Source: an uncultured Clostridium sp.
Lineage (GTDB): Bacteria > Bacillota > Clostridia > Lachnospirales > Lachnospiraceae
Assembly (NCBI GenBank): GCA_946498245.1
Contig: CAMMNN010000005.1
Location: 1-64,000, forward strand
DNA: 64,000 nucleotides
Reading direction: 5' to 3'
Shown here one piece after another: positions 29,077 through 40,742 of the stretch. Numbering within the stretch: the first letter of the stretch is position 1; every line of letters begins with the position of its first letter. The notes beneath the pieces were generated by a model that made no database searches, was not told the origin of the DNA, and saw nothing but the letters and a program-made list of their open reading frames with translations. A program made the translations under genes and the position numbers.

Positions 29077-29335
29077 ACTCTCATTCCTATCTTACATATC
29101 CGTCCGTTTCAGAAAAACCAGACAGATATTTTCGTATTTGTTTCCGCATTCAATGTTGATTTTTAGGATATGTGCCTTGGTGTATGTCCTCGGAAAAACA
29201 GTGGTTTCCATTATATATTGTTTCAGACAGTATTTTACATTTCTGTCAAAATTAACCAAATTAGGGACAAAATTAAAATGCAATACACTAATAATATCTC
29301 TAAAGCGGAATGAAACGACCGCTGACAGTAGCGAA

Positions 29336-29380
29336 AGAGGGTATCCCCCGCCGCAATCTGCGTTCTAAGGGATACCCTCT
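29336..29380 (-). terminator. Terminator-like hairpin downstream of spoVG
   Basis: Perfect 12-bp inverted repeat AGAGGGTATCCC (29336-29347)/GGGATACCCTCT (29369-29380). Confidence 0.6.
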
Positions 29381-29409
29381 GTACGTTCTAAATATTCATT
29401 TTGCTTTTC

Positions 29410-29694
29410 TTACGCAACCCCGTCCTGATCCGAACTCTCCAACAGCGTTGTGGTGTACTTATCCAGAATCACTCTCTGAATGGTATCACGGGTGCCGGAA
29501 TTGATTGGATGTGCAATATCACGGTACTCGCCGTCTGCAGCCTTGCGGCTGGGCATTGCGATAAACAACCCTTTCTCTCCTTCAATTACTTTAATGTCGT
29601 GGATGACGAATTCATTATCCAGCGTGATGGAAACTATCGCTTTCATTTTTCCTTCTTTTTCAATCCGTCTTACTCTTACATCTGTAATTTGCAT
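29410..29694 (-). CDS. spoVG: Septation/sporulation regulator SpoVG
   Basis: [39 protein letters not shown]. Confidence 0.95.
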   Translation of the reverse strand: MQITDVRVRRIEKEGKMKAIVSITLDNEFVIHDIKVIEGEKGLFIAMPSRKAADGEYRDIAHPINSGTRDTIQRVILDKYTTTLLESSDQDGVA

Positions 29695-29790
29695 ACTTGA
29701 AACCCCTCCGTCACTCAACTCTCGCACCTGCGAAGTATATTTCTGCCGGGAAAATTCCCGCAGTTTTTCTTTTTCATCTCCCGTTTTTCT

Positions 29791-30912
29791 TTATAATGTA
29801 TATCTCTCGTTCTTTTCCACCACAATCTTGATATTGTCAGGCGTACCGATATGGGTCGTATTGGCCCGGATGGTATCCCGGCTTTCCACGATGCAGTTTT
29901 CGATTACCGTGTTGTCGCCGATATATACATCATTCAGAATGATAGAATTTTTAATGACGCAATTATTTCCAATGTATGCTTTTTTGAAGAGTACGGAGTT
30001 CTCAACAGTACCATTTAAGATACATCCACTGGAAACCAGGCTGTTTTTCACCACTGCCCCCGGATTGTACTTTGCCGGCGGCATATCGTCAATCTTGGAA
30101 TAAATGTCGGGATACTGCTTAAAGAAGTAATCCCTTACCTCCGGTTTCAGGAAATCCATATTAGTCTTATAGTAGGATTCCACCGAAGCGATGTTGCTCC
30201 AATAGGTATCCATTTTATAAGCGTAAATTCGCTTGAGGTTCTTATAGCGAACCAAAATGTCCTTTACAAAGTCATAGCGATCCTCTGCCGCGCAGCGCTC
30301 GATTAGCTCAATCAACTGACGTCTGCGGATAACGTAAATACCGCAGGAAATGGTATTGGCATCGGAAACCATAGGCTTTTCTTCAAAATCTACGATCCTG
30401 CCGTCGTCGTTAATCTTCACGCAGCCAAAACGGGTTATGTCCTCGCCCTCCGCCATTTTCTTGCAGACAACGGTAATATCCGCTTTTTTCTCAATGTGAT
30501 ATTCCAGAACCTTATTGTAATCCAGTTTATAAATGCCGTCGCCTGCAGCGATAACCACATAGGGTTCGTGGCTGCTCTTTAAAAAGGAAAGGTTCTGATA
30601 CAGGGCATCCGCCGTACCCCGGTACCAATCGCTGCTCTGGGCCGTAATGGTCGGCGTGAATACAAACAGGCCGCCCTGTTTTCTTCCAAAATCCCACCAT
30701 TTTGAAGAACTCAGATGCAGGTTCAGGGAGCGGGAATTGTACTGGGTAAATACCGCCACATTCTGAATATGGGAATTGGTCATGTTGCTTAATGCGAAAT
30801 CGATGCTGCGGTAGCTTCCTGCAACCGGCATAGCGGCGATTGCCCTTTTATTAGAAAGCTCACGCATCCTCTTACTGTTACCACCTGCTAAAACAATACC
30901 GATTGCTCTCAT
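29791..30912 (-). CDS. glgD: Glucose-1-phosphate adenylyltransferase subunit GlgD
   Basis: [12 protein letters not shown] nucleotidyltransferase motif, C-terminal left-handed beta-helix; next to glgC. Confidence 0.93.
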   Translation of the reverse strand: MRAIGIVLAGGNSKRMRELSNKRAIAAMPVAGSYRSIDFALSNMTNSHIQNVAVFTQYNSRSLNLHLSSSKWWDFGRKQGGLFVFTPTITAQSSDWYRGTADALYQNLSFLKSSHEPYVVIAAGDGIYKLDYNKVLEYHIEKKADITVVCKKMAEGEDITRFGCVKINDDGRIVDFEEKPMVSDANTISCGIYVIRRRQLIELIERCAAEDRYDFVKDILVRYKNLKRIYAYKMDTYWSNIASVESYYKTNMDFLKPEVRDYFFKQYPDIYSKIDDMPPAKYNPGAVVKNSLVSSGCILNGTVENSVLFKKAYIGNNCVIKNSIILNDVYIGDNTVIENCIVESRDTIRANTTHIGTPDNIKIVVEKNERYTL

Positions 30913-32183
30913 CTCACGCCACCTGCCTTTATAATGTAATCTCCGCTTGCCAGCAATCCGTCAGGATAATCTTCCGGCGCCGTTTCTCCGGAAACAGCGG
31001 TATTCTTTCCTATTTTTACGTTGTCCGGAATTACGGAATGTTCGCCAATGGTAACCAAATCAAACTGATATACTTTGGGATCATAAGTACTGGGGGCATA
31101 CTCTCCAACGCCCAGTTGCGCCCCTTTTCCAATGTGTACATCCTCGGCCACAATGGCTTTGGTAATCACCGCGCCTTCTTCGATTACCGTTCCCTTCATA
31201 ATAATAGAGTCGCGGATAACCGCGCCCTTTCCAATGGTAACTCCGGCTCCGATGACTGAATTATAAATTTCTCCGTATACTTCCGTGCCTTCCCCAATAA
31301 TACTCTTTTCAATCACTGAATCTGCGGAAACATACTGAGGCGGGATAATATCGCTCTTGGTATAGACTCTCCAGTATTCTTCATACAGATTGAACTCCGG
31401 AATAATATCGATCAGCTCCATATTGGCTTCCCAATAGGATCCCAAAGTCCCCACGTCTTTCCAATATCCGTTGTACTCGTAAGCAAAAATCCTGTCCCCC
31501 TTGCCATGGCAGTAGGGAATGATGTGCTTTCCGAAGTCGCAGCCCGGTTCGTCTTTCATCTTAATTAATGCATCTCTCAGTACCGGCCAGCTAAAAATAT
31601 AAATACCCATAGACGCCAGATTGCTTCTGGGAACCGGCGGCTTTTCTTCAAATTCCGTAATCCGGTTATGCTCGTCTGTAATTACGACGCCGAACCGGCT
31701 GGCTTCCTCGATAGGAACCGGCATAGCAGCAATGGTGATGTCTGCATTGTTAGCCTTGTGGTAATCCAGCATAACCTCGTAATCCATCTTGTAAATGTGG
31801 TCCCCGGAAAGAATCAAAACGTAATCCGGATTGTAGCTTTCCATATACTCAAGATTTTGATAAATTGCATTGGCAGTACCGGTATACCAATCGCTGCCTT
31901 TGCTCCTTTCATAAGGCGGAAGCACTGTAACTCCCCCTACGTTGCGGTCTAAATCCCACGGAATACCGATTCCGATGTGAGAATTTAAACGTAACGGCTG
32001 ATATTGGGTTAAAACACCTACCGTATCAACGCCAGAGTTAATGCAATTACTCAATGGAAAATCGATAATGCGGTACTTTCCCCCGAATGATACCGCCGGC
32101 TTTGCTACTTTCTGAGTCAGGACTCCTAGACGGCTCCCCTGTCCGCCAGCCAAAAGCATGGCTATCATTTCCTTTTTAATCAC
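30909..32183 (-). CDS. glgC: Glucose-1-phosphate adenylyltransferase GlgC
   Basis: [15 protein letters not shown]…[20 protein letters not shown]. Confidence 0.96.
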   Translation of the reverse strand: MIKKEMIAMLLAGGQGSRLGVLTQKVAKPAVSFGGKYRIIDFPLSNCINSGVDTVGVLTQYQPLRLNSHIGIGIPWDLDRNVGGVTVLPPYERSKGSDWYTGTANAIYQNLEYMESYNPDYVLILSGDHIYKMDYEVMLDYHKANNADITIAAMPVPIEEASRFGVVITDEHNRITEFEEKPPVPRSNLASMGIYIFSWPVLRDALIKMKDEPGCDFGKHIIPYCHGKGDRIFAYEYNGYWKDVGTLGSYWEANMELIDIIPEFNLYEEYWRVYTKSDIIPPQYVSADSVIEKSIIGEGTEVYGEIYNSVIGAGVTIGKGAVIRDSIIMKGTVIEEGAVITKAIVAEDVHIGKGAQLGVGEYAPSTYDPKVYQFDLVTIGEHSVIPDNVKIGKNTAVSGETAPEDYPDGLLASGDYIIKAGGVR

Positions 32184-32425
32184 GTTATCACCTCTTGCTG
32201 TTAAATTTAGTTATGGAAACATTATACCATACTTTTCATAAATAGTGAACAAATTACTTTATTTTTTCTTGTATTTTTTGTGCATTTTCCGACAGTTTTT
32301 TCCAAATTATTCAAGATATTGTATATTTTCCCACATCTTGTATCCCTTCCCTTTGACAGATACAAAATATTTCTGCATCTGACCTCTGAAAGCCGTCAAA
32401 AAACGCGCAAAAATTCCCCAAACCC

Positions 32426-32454
32426 TTGAATCGCCGCAAAAAATACAGTATAAT
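32426..32454 (+). promoter_or_regulatory. Sigma-A-type promoter for asnS
   Basis: TTGAAT (32426-32431), 17-nt spacer, TATAAT (32449-32454). Confidence 0.65.
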
Positions 32455-32517
32455 CAAGTTTAATATGCGAATGGCAGGCAATTCCATCCTGTACCGCAGA
32501 TCGGAGGAAATATCAGC

Positions 32518-33909
32518 ATGGATTTAGTTACTGTAAGAGAATTATATAAAAACCGCGACGCCTATCTGGATAAAGAGGTTTCTATCGGCGGCTGGGTCCG
32601 CAGCGTCCGTGATTCCAAAGCTTTCGGTTTTATTGTAGTCAGCGACGGTTCTTTCTTTGAACCGCTCCAGGTGGTCTACCATGATACTATGGAAAATTTT
32701 GCGAAAATTTCTAAGTTAAACGTAGGCTCGGCCATTATTGTAAAGGGCACTTTAGTTGCAACGCCAAATGCCAAACAGCCTTTTGAAATTCAGGCTTCCG
32801 AGATTCAGGTAGAGGGCCCTTCCGCTCCGGATTATCCCCTGCAGAAAAAGCGCCACTCCTTTGAATTTCTCCGCACCATTTCCCACCTGCGCCCCAGAAC
32901 CAATACCTTCCAGGCAGTGTTCCGGGTTCGCTCCCTTATCGCTTATGCGATTCATCAGTATTTCCAGGAGAGGGATTTCGTTTACGTCCACACCCCCCTC
33001 ATTACGGGAAGCGACTGCGAAGGCGCCGGAGAAATGTTCCAGGTTACGACTTTGGATCTGGCAAATGTTCCCAAAAATCCTGACGGAACCGTGGACTTTT
33101 CCAAAGACTTCTTTAACAAGCCCACGAATTTAACGGTTTCCGGCCAGCTAAACGGAGAAACCTACGCCATGGCTTTCCGCAATATTTACACCTTCGGCCC
33201 CACCTTCCGGGCGGAAAATTCCAACACCACCCGCCATGCGGCGGAGTTCTGGATGATTGAGCCGGAAATCGCTTTTGCCGATTTGGACGACAATATGGAT
33301 CTGGCCGAGGGAATGTTAAAATACATTATCCGCTTTGTACTGGAACACGCTCCCGAAGAAATGAATTTCTTTAATCAGTTTGTAGATAAGGGCCTTCTGG
33401 ATCGCTTAAACGGCATCCTGGATTCCCAGTTCGCCCGGATTACCTATACTGAGGCCATTGAGATTCTGGAGAAAAACAACGACAATTTCGATTACAAGGT
33501 TTATTGGGGCTGTGATCTCCAGACCGAGCATGAACGCTATCTGACGGAGCAGGTTTACAAAAAGCCGGTTTTCGTTACCAACTACCCCAAAGAGATTAAG
33601 GCCTTCTATATGAAGCTGAATCCCGATGGAAAGACCGTTGCCGCTGTGGACTGTCTGGTTCCCGGTATCGGCGAAATCATCGGCGGCAGCCAGAGGGAGG
33701 ACAATTACGAGAAGCTTCTGGCCCGCATGAAAGAGCTGGGGCTTAAAGAAGAAGACTACGGTTTTTATCTGGATCTGCGCAAGTACGGTTCCGCCCGTCA
33801 TGCCGGATTCGGCCTGGGCTTTGAGCGCTGCGTCATGTATCTGACCGGAATGTCCAACATCCGCGACGTACTTCCCTTCCCCAGAACCGTCAACAACTGC
33901 GAGCTGTAA
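32518..33909 (+). CDS. asnS: Asparaginyl-tRNA synthetase
   Basis: OB-fold N-terminus, class II motifs ([48 protein letters not shown]). Confidence 0.96.
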   Translation: MDLVTVRELYKNRDAYLDKEVSIGGWVRSVRDSKAFGFIVVSDGSFFEPLQVVYHDTMENFAKISKLNVGSAIIVKGTLVATPNAKQPFEIQASEIQVEGPSAPDYPLQKKRHSFEFLRTISHLRPRTNTFQAVFRVRSLIAYAIHQYFQERDFVYVHTPLITGSDCEGAGEMFQVTTLDLANVPKNPDGTVDFSKDFFNKPTNLTVSGQLNGETYAMAFRNIYTFGPTFRAENSNTTRHAAEFWMIEPEIAFADLDDNMDLAEGMLKYIIRFVLEHAPEEMNFFNQFVDKGLLDRLNGILDSQFARITYTEAIEILEKNNDNFDYKVYWGCDLQTEHERYLTEQVYKKPVFVTNYPKEIKAFYMKLNPDGKTVAAVDCLVPGIGEIIGGSQREDNYEKLLARMKELGLKEEDYGFYLDLRKYGSARHAGFGLGFERCVMYLTGMSNIRDVLPFPRTVNNCEL

Positions 33910-33920
33910 GATCACAGGTC

Positions 33921-33953
33921 AAAAGCTGCTGCCTCACTGCAGCAGCTTTTTTT
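33921..33953 (+). terminator. Intrinsic terminator of asnS
   Basis: AAAGCTGCTGC ctcact GCAGCAGCTTTTTTT. Confidence 0.85.
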
Positions 33954-33967
33954 GGAGGTTCCTGCTT

Positions 33968-35038
33968 ATGAAATTTATCCATACCGCCGACATTCACTGG
34001 GGCATGGCTCCCGACAGCGAAAAACCCTGGAGCCAGGAACGGGCCCAGGCCATTAAAGATACCTTTCAGGAGATTATCCGTCAGGCCAGAGAACGAGATG
34101 TGGACTTTCTTTTTATTTCCGGGGACTTATTTCACCGCCAGCCATTGGTAAGGGATTTAAAAGAAATGAATTACCTCTTTTCCACTATCCCCGGAGTCCA
34201 GGTAGTCATAATTGCCGGCAATCATGATCGGCTCAGGGCCAATTCCGCTGTTTTCAGCTTTTCCTGGTGTCCCAATGTTACGTATTTTACCAATCCGGAT
34301 TTAGACTCCGTTTATTTTGAACGCCTGAATACGGAGGTTTACGGCTTCAGCTACCACACCCCTGAGATCCGGGAGGACAAGCTGGGACAGCTTCAGATTC
34401 CTGACAACGGCCATATCCAGATCCTTCTGGCCCATGGCGGGGATGCCAATCATCTGCCTTTGGACAAAGCGGTTCTGGCCGCTTCCCCCTTTTCCTACAT
34501 CGCCTTAGGCCATATCCACAAGCCCCAGGTGGTTTTGGAGGGGAAAGCCGCCTACTGCGGTTCCCCGGAGCCGCTGGACAAGACAGAGCTGGGGCTTCAC
34601 GGCTTTTATTACGGGGAAATCAATCCGCTGACTCACCGCCTCACCCTGCTGGAATTTGTTCCCGCCGCCCAGGCCCAGTATATTTCTCTGGCAGTCAACG
34701 TCACTCCCGCCACTACCAATACGGAGCTGGCTTCCAGCATTTCCCAGGAAATCCAGAAGCGGGGCGGTGGAAACATTTACCGCTTCCACATCCGGGGAAT
34801 GCGGGATCCCGATATTTCTTTTGACTTAAATGTTTTGGCCTCCCGTTTCCGCATCACAGAGCTGGTGGACGAGACGGAGCCTCAATACGACTTTTCGGCT
34901 CTTTTTGCAGAGCATCCCAGCGATATGATCGGCTTTTTCATACAGGCGCTCCAAAAGGACGATATGAGCCCTGTGGAGAAAAAGGCCCTGTATTACGGGA
35001 TTAATGCCCTTTTACACACCACTGATGAAAGGAGTTAG
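33968..35038 (+). CDS. DNA repair exonuclease, SbcD/YhaO-like metallophosphoesterase
   Basis: IHTADIHWG, GDLFHRQP, GNHDR, LGHIHKPQ motifs. Confidence 0.92.
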   Translation: MKFIHTADIHWGMAPDSEKPWSQERAQAIKDTFQEIIRQARERDVDFLFISGDLFHRQPLVRDLKEMNYLFSTIPGVQVVIIAGNHDRLRANSAVFSFSWCPNVTYFTNPDLDSVYFERLNTEVYGFSYHTPEIREDKLGQLQIPDNGHIQILLAHGGDANHLPLDKAVLAASPFSYIALGHIHKPQVVLEGKAAYCGSPEPLDKTELGLHGFYYGEINPLTHRLTLLEFVPAAQAQYISLAVNVTPATTNTELASSISQEIQKRGGGNIYRFHIRGMRDPDISFDLNVLASRFRITELVDETEPQYDFSALFAEHPSDMIGFFIQALQKDDMSPVEKKALYYGINALLHTTDERS

Positions 35039-35040
35039 GC

Positions 35041-36876
35041 ATGAAACTGTTAGAACTGTATATCGGCGGCTTCGGAAAGCTTCATGACCAAACCGTTTCC
35101 TTTCAGGACGGATTCAATATCGTGTACGGAAAAAACGAAGCCGGAAAATCTACCCTCCACACCTTTATCCGGTGTATGCTTTTCGGCATTGAACGGCAGC
35201 GGGGTCGGGCTGCGCGGACAGACGCCTACAGCCGCTTCCTGCCCTGGGAAAATAAGGGCGGCTTTGCCGGGTGGATCCGCCTGGAAAAAGGCGGAAATAT
35301 TTACCGCATTGAACGGAATTTTCAAAACAACCGGGAGCTTTCTATTGTAGATGAAACGGCGGGACGGCAGATAGAGCCTACCAAAGCTTTTATGGACAGC
35401 CTCCTCAACGGCCTCAGCGAAACGGCATACACCAATACCATCAGCATTGGCCAGCTAAAAAGCGCTACGGATTCCGGAATGGTTTCGGAATTAAGAAATT
35501 ACATTGCCAATCTCAATACCTCCGGAAATCTGGCGCTGAATATTACCAAGGCCACGGCTTTTTTGAAGGCCCAGAGAAAGGCTTTTGAAAATCAGATGGT
35601 TCCCGAGGCCGCCCGCAGCTATACGGCCCTGTTAAGTGAGATCCGGAACATTGAAAAGGCCATATCCTCCCCGGAATATGAAAACCACCTGGCAGATTAC
35701 CGCAAAAAAAGAGACGGTATGTCCCGCTTAATCGCGGAAAAGCAGCAGGAAAAGGAAGACCTCCTGCAAAAAATCGCCAGAGGCCAGCAGCTTCTCTCCG
35801 GGAACCAGTTTTCCGGCGAATCGGCGATACTCCAATACGAGGACGAAGCGCGGATTATTTTTGCCCGGTACCAGTCTGCAAAGCTGGCCGCCGCCAAAAA
35901 ATCCAGAAAAATATTTCTGGCCCTGTCTTTCGTTATTGCCCTGATTTCTGCAGGAGCCGGCGGCTGGACCGCCCTTTCCGGGGCTTTTTCGGATATTCCC
36001 TTCCTTCCCTTTGTCTTCGGCGGCGCCAGTCTTTTCTTTCTGGCTGTGGGAATCATTTTAGCCCTGCGGAGCAGCGGCATCAAACGGGACTTTAATTACA
36101 GCAGTAAACTTCTCCAGGAAATCTTCTCCCGCCATCTTGGGGACAGTTCTATCTCTCAAGAAGCTATGAACGCCTTTTCTCAGCGCATGGGAGAATACCG
36201 GAGGCTCTGCGCCGCTCTCATTAAGTCAGAGGAAACCGTTAAAAGCCTGACGGAAGAGCTGGCCCAGCTTCAGTCCCAGCAGACCGCCTGCACGGAAAAC
36301 ATTGAACGCCAGCAGAGAACCCAGTGGGAGCTGGAACAGAAGCTGGAGCACCTTGCCAACTGTAAAACCCAGGCCGAAGCCCTCCGGGGCGTATTGGCGG
36401 AAAATGAACGGCTTTCCCAGGAAATCGCCGCCATTGACTTAGCCCAGGAAACTATGACCAATCTTTCTACCACCATTCGGGATTCCTTTGGCCTCTATCT
36501 GAATAAAGAGGCCTCCCGCCTCATTGACCGCATAACGGGAGGGGCTTACAACAGTATGAGCGTTGATGAAAACCTCCATGTTTTCATGAATACCAAAACA
36601 AAGCTGGTTCCTTTGGAACAGGTCAGCAGCGGCACTATGGATCAGGTGTATCTGGCTCTTCGTCTGGCTGCCGCCAAGCTTATCCAGAAAGGCGACGATC
36701 CCCTGCCTCTGATTTTTGACGACAGCTTCGTCCTCTATGATGATGAGCGCCTGAAAACGGCTCTCAAATGGCTGTCTTCCTCCTATCCGGGGCAGACCAT
36801 TATTTTCACCTGCCACCAGCGGGAAGCACAGATGCTTACTGCCAATCAGATTCCTTACCATCTGATCTCTATTTAA
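35041..36876 (+). CDS. SbcC/YhaN-like AAA ATPase
   Basis: Walker A GKNEAGKSTLHTFI, coiled coils with central TM pair, VSSGTMDQVYLALRLAAA signature, LPLIFDDSF Walker B. Confidence 0.92.
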   Translation: MKLLELYIGGFGKLHDQTVSFQDGFNIVYGKNEAGKSTLHTFIRCMLFGIERQRGRAARTDAYSRFLPWENKGGFAGWIRLEKGGNIYRIERNFQNNRELSIVDETAGRQIEPTKAFMDSLLNGLSETAYTNTISIGQLKSATDSGMVSELRNYIANLNTSGNLALNITKATAFLKAQRKAFENQMVPEAARSYTALLSEIRNIEKAISSPEYENHLADYRKKRDGMSRLIAEKQQEKEDLLQKIARGQQLLSGNQFSGESAILQYEDEARIIFARYQSAKLAAAKKSRKIFLALSFVIALISAGAGGWTALSGAFSDIPFLPFVFGGASLFFLAVGIILALRSSGIKRDFNYSSKLLQEIFSRHLGDSSISQEAMNAFSQRMGEYRRLCAALIKSEETVKSLTEELAQLQSQQTACTENIERQQRTQWELEQKLEHLANCKTQAEALRGVLAENERLSQEIAAIDLAQETMTNLSTTIRDSFGLYLNKEASRLIDRITGGAYNSMSVDENLHVFMNTKTKLVPLEQVSSGTMDQVYLALRLAAAKLIQKGDDPLPLIFDDSFVLYDDERLKTALKWLSSSYPGQTIIFTCHQREAQMLTANQIPYHLISI

Positions 36877-36929
36877 CTAAAAATGAGGGGAAGCTCCCTG
36901 TCCAAAAGGAGTTCCTCCTCATTTTATTG

Positions 36930-38039
36930 TTATCCCGCGTTTTTCTGTTCCTTATAAACCACAATGGCTTCGCTAAGGTTGGATGCCTGTCCATTGCGGA
37001 TAATCTTTGCCAGCTCCGCCAACCGATCCGTCTGAAGGAACTCCTTTCCCAAATACGTTTCGTACTCGTCTGTTACGTGAAGGGCCTGCTCCTTTAGGTG
37101 AATCTGGGCTTCTGTCAGTCTGGCCTCTGTCCTCTCGTGTTCTTCCTGCAGCGCTTCCAGCCTGTCTTTGCTGTTATTGACGATTTCATCAGAAATAATG
37201 GTTTTTGTCACGGTATTAAAGGTGTTTAAGGCGTCTTTTTTATGAAGGCTGATCTCCTGCAGTTCCTGTTCGATCCGGGCAATCTCATCGTCAAACTTCT
37301 CCAGATTGTAAACCTTCTCATCTCTGTCACGCCGGATAGAAAGCGTAATAACCCGAATCTTTTTGCGGTTTGAACGCATGATGCTGCGAATATCCCGTCC
37401 CTTTTTCAAGGTATCGGCATGGCGGATTTTCGTTTTATTTCCTATGGTAATGTAAATTCCGCCAAACAGCAGGATCGCCAAAAGGTATATGACTATAAGC
37501 ATCCAAAATTTCCGCTGTTCCTCCGGCACCAGAAAATACGCGCCGCTGGGAATCCCCAAAAAGCAAATGAGAAACGTCAGAAGGCCCAGTCCCGCTTCTT
37601 TTAAGCTCCCCGGCATATACATAGCGTAATACCAGGTACTTCTGCAAAAAGCCGGTACCCGGTTCTGTTTAAACAGTGTTTTTAGCTGGCTGTCCAGCTC
37701 CTGATTGTGTTCTCTGAGGACTTCGGTTTCTTCGTCAATCCGCTCCCGGATCCCCTGGCTTTTCGCCTTCTCCCGCTTTGCCCGAACCTTTCTCAGACGC
37801 TCCTGGCCGCTTCCGATCTCCTTGTCATAGCTGGAGCTGATTTCCTCCCGGCGTTTCTTTACAGTTACATTAATGGAATCCGTTACCGTCCGTTTTTCGC
37901 TTTCCAGTTCCCGTTCCAGACGGCGTTCCTCCGCTGACAGCTCATCGCAGGCTTTTTTGCTCCGGTTCAGCTCTTCCACTGCCTTCATCGCTTCTGACAA
38001 AAAAGCGGAATAATCCGTAATCCCAGACCCCATAAGCAA
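36930..38039 (-). CDS. Hypothetical coiled-coil protein with two central TM segments
   Basis: Long charged coiled-coil stretches around LLTFLICFLGIPSGAYFL and MLIVIYLLAILLFGGIYITI. Confidence 0.65.
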   Translation of the reverse strand: MLMGSGITDYSAFLSEAMKAVEELNRSKKACDELSAEERRLERELESEKRTVTDSINVTVKKRREEISSSYDKEIGSGQERLRKVRAKREKAKSQGIRERIDEETEVLREHNQELDSQLKTLFKQNRVPAFCRSTWYYAMYMPGSLKEAGLGLLTFLICFLGIPSGAYFLVPEEQRKFWMLIVIYLLAILLFGGIYITIGNKTKIRHADTLKKGRDIRSIMRSNRKKIRVITLSIRRDRDEKVYNLEKFDDEIARIEQELQEISLHKKDALNTFNTVTKTIISDEIVNNSKDRLEALQEEHERTEARLTEAQIHLKEQALHVTDEYETYLGKEFLQTDRLAELAKIIRNGQASNLSEAIVVYKEQKNAG

Positions 38040-38184
38040 GTTCCCCCTCTTGTCCGAATATCTGTAAAACCTCTCCTAATAGATTACTACAAATTGCAGC
38101 TATCGACAAGGTTTTCTTGTATAAACTCCATTTATCTGCTACAATAAACACCAAAATCGCGTTTCGTCTAAGGAGGTTTTGATT

Positions 38185-38451
38185 ATGTTCCGTATGTGGG
38201 GAAAGCTTTGGAAGGATAACCGGCTTGTGCAGGATACGGTTATCTGCATCTCCGACCCGTCTTTGTCCCGAACCCAGAAGGTCTTTCAGTCCCTGGATGA
38301 CATTTGCGTCCAGTTTGATTTGGGCCACCCTATCTGGATGGATTCCGCCATTCGGGATTTTCAGCGTCATGCCAAAGCAAGATTTTATCAGGACTGTTTT
38401 GTGGAGTCCATTGACTTTGACTATCTGGAAATCCAGGTCATTGAGGAATAA
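38185..38451 (+). CDS. Conserved small hypothetical protein (88 aa)
   Basis: AAGGAGG RBS upstream of ATG at 38185; 3' end overlaps the convergent GH32 gene. Confidence 0.65.
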   Translation: MFRMWGKLWKDNRLVQDTVICISDPSLSRTQKVFQSLDDICVQFDLGHPIWMDSAIRDFQRHAKARFYQDCFVESIDFDYLEIQVIEE

Positions 38452-39877
38452 CCGCCAATTCCCACTTGAGTTTTTCCCATTTATAAGGCGACTCAAGAAA
38501 GACCCGGTACTGGTTGTCCGCCGGATATACCGTTTCTGTTATCCGGGTTTTTCCTCCCTGCCAAAAGATTTCCACAGCGCTTCGGTCCACCCAGATTTCC
38601 AAAAGGTCCGTTTTGTCATTTCCCTGTCTTTTGCCGTCTTCCAGGGGACAGATAACCATGCCCTTATCCCACTGATTTTCCATAGGGTTTTTATCCACTA
38701 CCATTATCCGGTTTAAAAGATCTACTGTCAGCTCCAACTGCCTTCCCTCTCCGTCAGACATGAGAAAGATTCTGACCTGACCCGATTCCAGCGATTCCGG
38801 TTCCAGCCGGAGGCGATAGCGGTTTCCGTCCCCAGCCGGAAGCTCCGTCGGCTTTCTTCCCGCCAGCGTCTGTCCTTCAACTGCTTTTTCTTTCCACAGG
38901 CCTTCTGCTTCCTTTACAGGCCGGCAGCAAAAGTTTCCGGCCTTATCTAAGAACACTTCCGACGGGAGGGTCAGACAGCCCCTCCAGCCTTCTTTGTCTG
39001 TCGGCCCCCAGTCTTCCATCCAGGGCATCCACATCCATCCGTTCATCCACCCTATGGCCACTCTCCGTCCGTCAGGAAGCTCATAGGTCTGCGGCGCATA
39101 AAAGCGGCCGCCCCAGTCATACCGCTCCGCCTTTTCTACCAGGAAGCGGCAGTTGTCAAAATCTACAGCGCCTTCAAAACGTATGGCAGGCCAGAACCGG
39201 CTATGGTACATGGGGGACGCAGTCAAAAACCATTTATCCCCTAATTGAAATAAATCCGGGCACTCAAACATGGAGCCCCAGGTTCCCTCTGATTCCAGAA
39301 GAATCCCATTATACTCCCAGTTCAGCAGATCCTCGGAAGAATACAGATAAATTCTGCCGCGGCTTTCCGGACAGTCCGCCGGACCGTCGCTTCCTCCGCA
39401 GATCATTCTCCAGCGCCCTTTAGCCCAGAAAACCTTTGGATCCCGGAAATCCTCAGAATTTCCTTCGGGAGCTTCTATCAGCGGATTTTCCTTAACCTTT
39501 TCAAAACGGAAACCGTCCTCTGATACAGCCGCACACTGGGTCTGGACTGTTTTCCCCTCCCGCTTTACCGTTCCGGTATAAAACAGATACAGCTTTTCGT
39601 CCTTTACTACAGGGCACCCGGAAAAACAGCCCCCCGCCGGATCCTTGTCATACTCCTGATCCGGCGTAAGGGCACAGCCGGCATCTTCCCAATGTATCAT
39701 GTCATCGCTTACGGCGTGGCCCCAATGCATGGAATCCCAGTTGCAGTGATAGGGATTGTACTGGTAAAAAAGATGGTATTTCCCTTGAAACCATACCAGG
39801 CCGTTGGGATCATTCATCCACCCCTTAGGGGGAGTGAAATGGAATCCCGGCCTCCATAACTCTTTGCTCTTTTCCAT
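38438..39877 (-). CDS. Glycoside hydrolase family 32 (sucrose-6-phosphate hydrolase/fructan hydrolase type)
   Basis: HFTPPKGWMNDPNGLVWFQGKYHLFYQ, FRDPKVFW, ECPDLF. Confidence 0.95.
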   Translation of the reverse strand: MEKSKELWRPGFHFTPPKGWMNDPNGLVWFQGKYHLFYQYNPYHCNWDSMHWGHAVSDDMIHWEDAGCALTPDQEYDKDPAGGCFSGCPVVKDEKLYLFYTGTVKREGKTVQTQCAAVSEDGFRFEKVKENPLIEAPEGNSEDFRDPKVFWAKGRWRMICGGSDGPADCPESRGRIYLYSSEDLLNWEYNGILLESEGTWGSMFECPDLFQLGDKWFLTASPMYHSRFWPAIRFEGAVDFDNCRFLVEKAERYDWGGRFYAPQTYELPDGRRVAIGWMNGWMWMPWMEDWGPTDKEGWRGCLTLPSEVFLDKAGNFCCRPVKEAEGLWKEKAVEGQTLAGRKPTELPAGDGNRYRLRLEPESLESGQVRIFLMSDGEGRQLELTVDLLNRIMVVDKNPMENQWDKGMVICPLEDGKRQGNDKTDLLEIWVDRSAVEIFWQGGKTRITETVYPADNQYRVFLESPYKWEKLKWELAVIPQ

Positions 39878-39897
39878 CGCTTCTCCTTATTTTTGTT

Positions 39898-40740
39898 TTA
39901 CCCTTTTACAGCTCCCTCCGTCATACCTTTTATAATATTTTTCTGAAGCAGGACATAGAAAATCAGTTCCGGAATCATAATCATAAGGCTGGCAGCGATA
40001 ATACCGCTGTAGTCCATGGAATACTGGCCTCTAAACATGGAAGTCATAAGGGAAACCGTGTTCATTCGGCTGTCCTGGATAAATGTGGACGCAAAAGGAT
40101 ATTCATTAAAAATATAAACGGCGTTAAAAATTACCACTGTGACAAAGGTGGGCTTCATAACCGGAATCACCACCCTGGTACAGAGTTCAAACAAATTGCA
40201 GCCGTCTATTATGGCCGCTTCCTCCAATTCCCCCGGAAAGCCTCTGAGAAATCCCGTAAAGATCAACGTATTAAATGAGATATTTACCGCAATGTAAGGC
40301 AGAATCAACCCCAGCCGCGTCCCCAAAATTCCCAGAAGGGAATCGATCCGGTAAATGGGAAACAACAGCACATAAACGGGTATCGCCACGCCAATGAGCA
40401 GATACAGGTACAGCCAGTCCGAGAGTCCCCTCCTCCGGTATTCCAGTCTGGCAATGGCAAAGGAGCCCATAAATGTCACCGCAACGCTGAAGAAGGTGGC
40501 TGTTGCCACCAAAATCAGGGTATTTCCGTACATTTGCGGAAAGTCTATGGTTTCCACTGCCCTCTGATAGTTATCAAAAAGCAAGGTTTCCGGAAGAGAA
40601 AGAGGGCTGTTTACAATCTCATTATTGGTCTTAAAAGAAAGCAGCACCGACCACAAAATGGGAATCAGCGCCAGTATCAGCAGGGAAACGACTAAAAAGT
40701 AAAACGCCGCCTTTTTTGCTGTTCTTTTTCTTCTTTCCAT
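39898..40740 (-). CDS. Carbohydrate ABC transporter permease (MalG type)
   Basis: Six-TM layout; EEAAIIDGCNLFELCTRVVIPVMKP EAA loop. Confidence 0.92.
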   Translation of the reverse strand: MERRKRTAKKAAFYFLVVSLLILALIPILWSVLLSFKTNNEIVNSPLSLPETLLFDNYQRAVETIDFPQMYGNTLILVATATFFSVAVTFMGSFAIARLEYRRRGLSDWLYLYLLIGVAIPVYVLLFPIYRIDSLLGILGTRLGLILPYIAVNISFNTLIFTGFLRGFPGELEEAAIIDGCNLFELCTRVVIPVMKPTFVTVVIFNAVYIFNEYPFASTFIQDSRMNTVSLMTSMFRGQYSMDYSGIIAASLMIMIPELIFYVLLQKNIIKGMTEGAVKG

Positions 40741-40742
40741 GG

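Noticed and set aside
32184-32517. Possible T-box leader upstream of asnS
   Set aside because: No T-box sequence or specifier/antiterminator structure seen; the promoter lies close to the start codon
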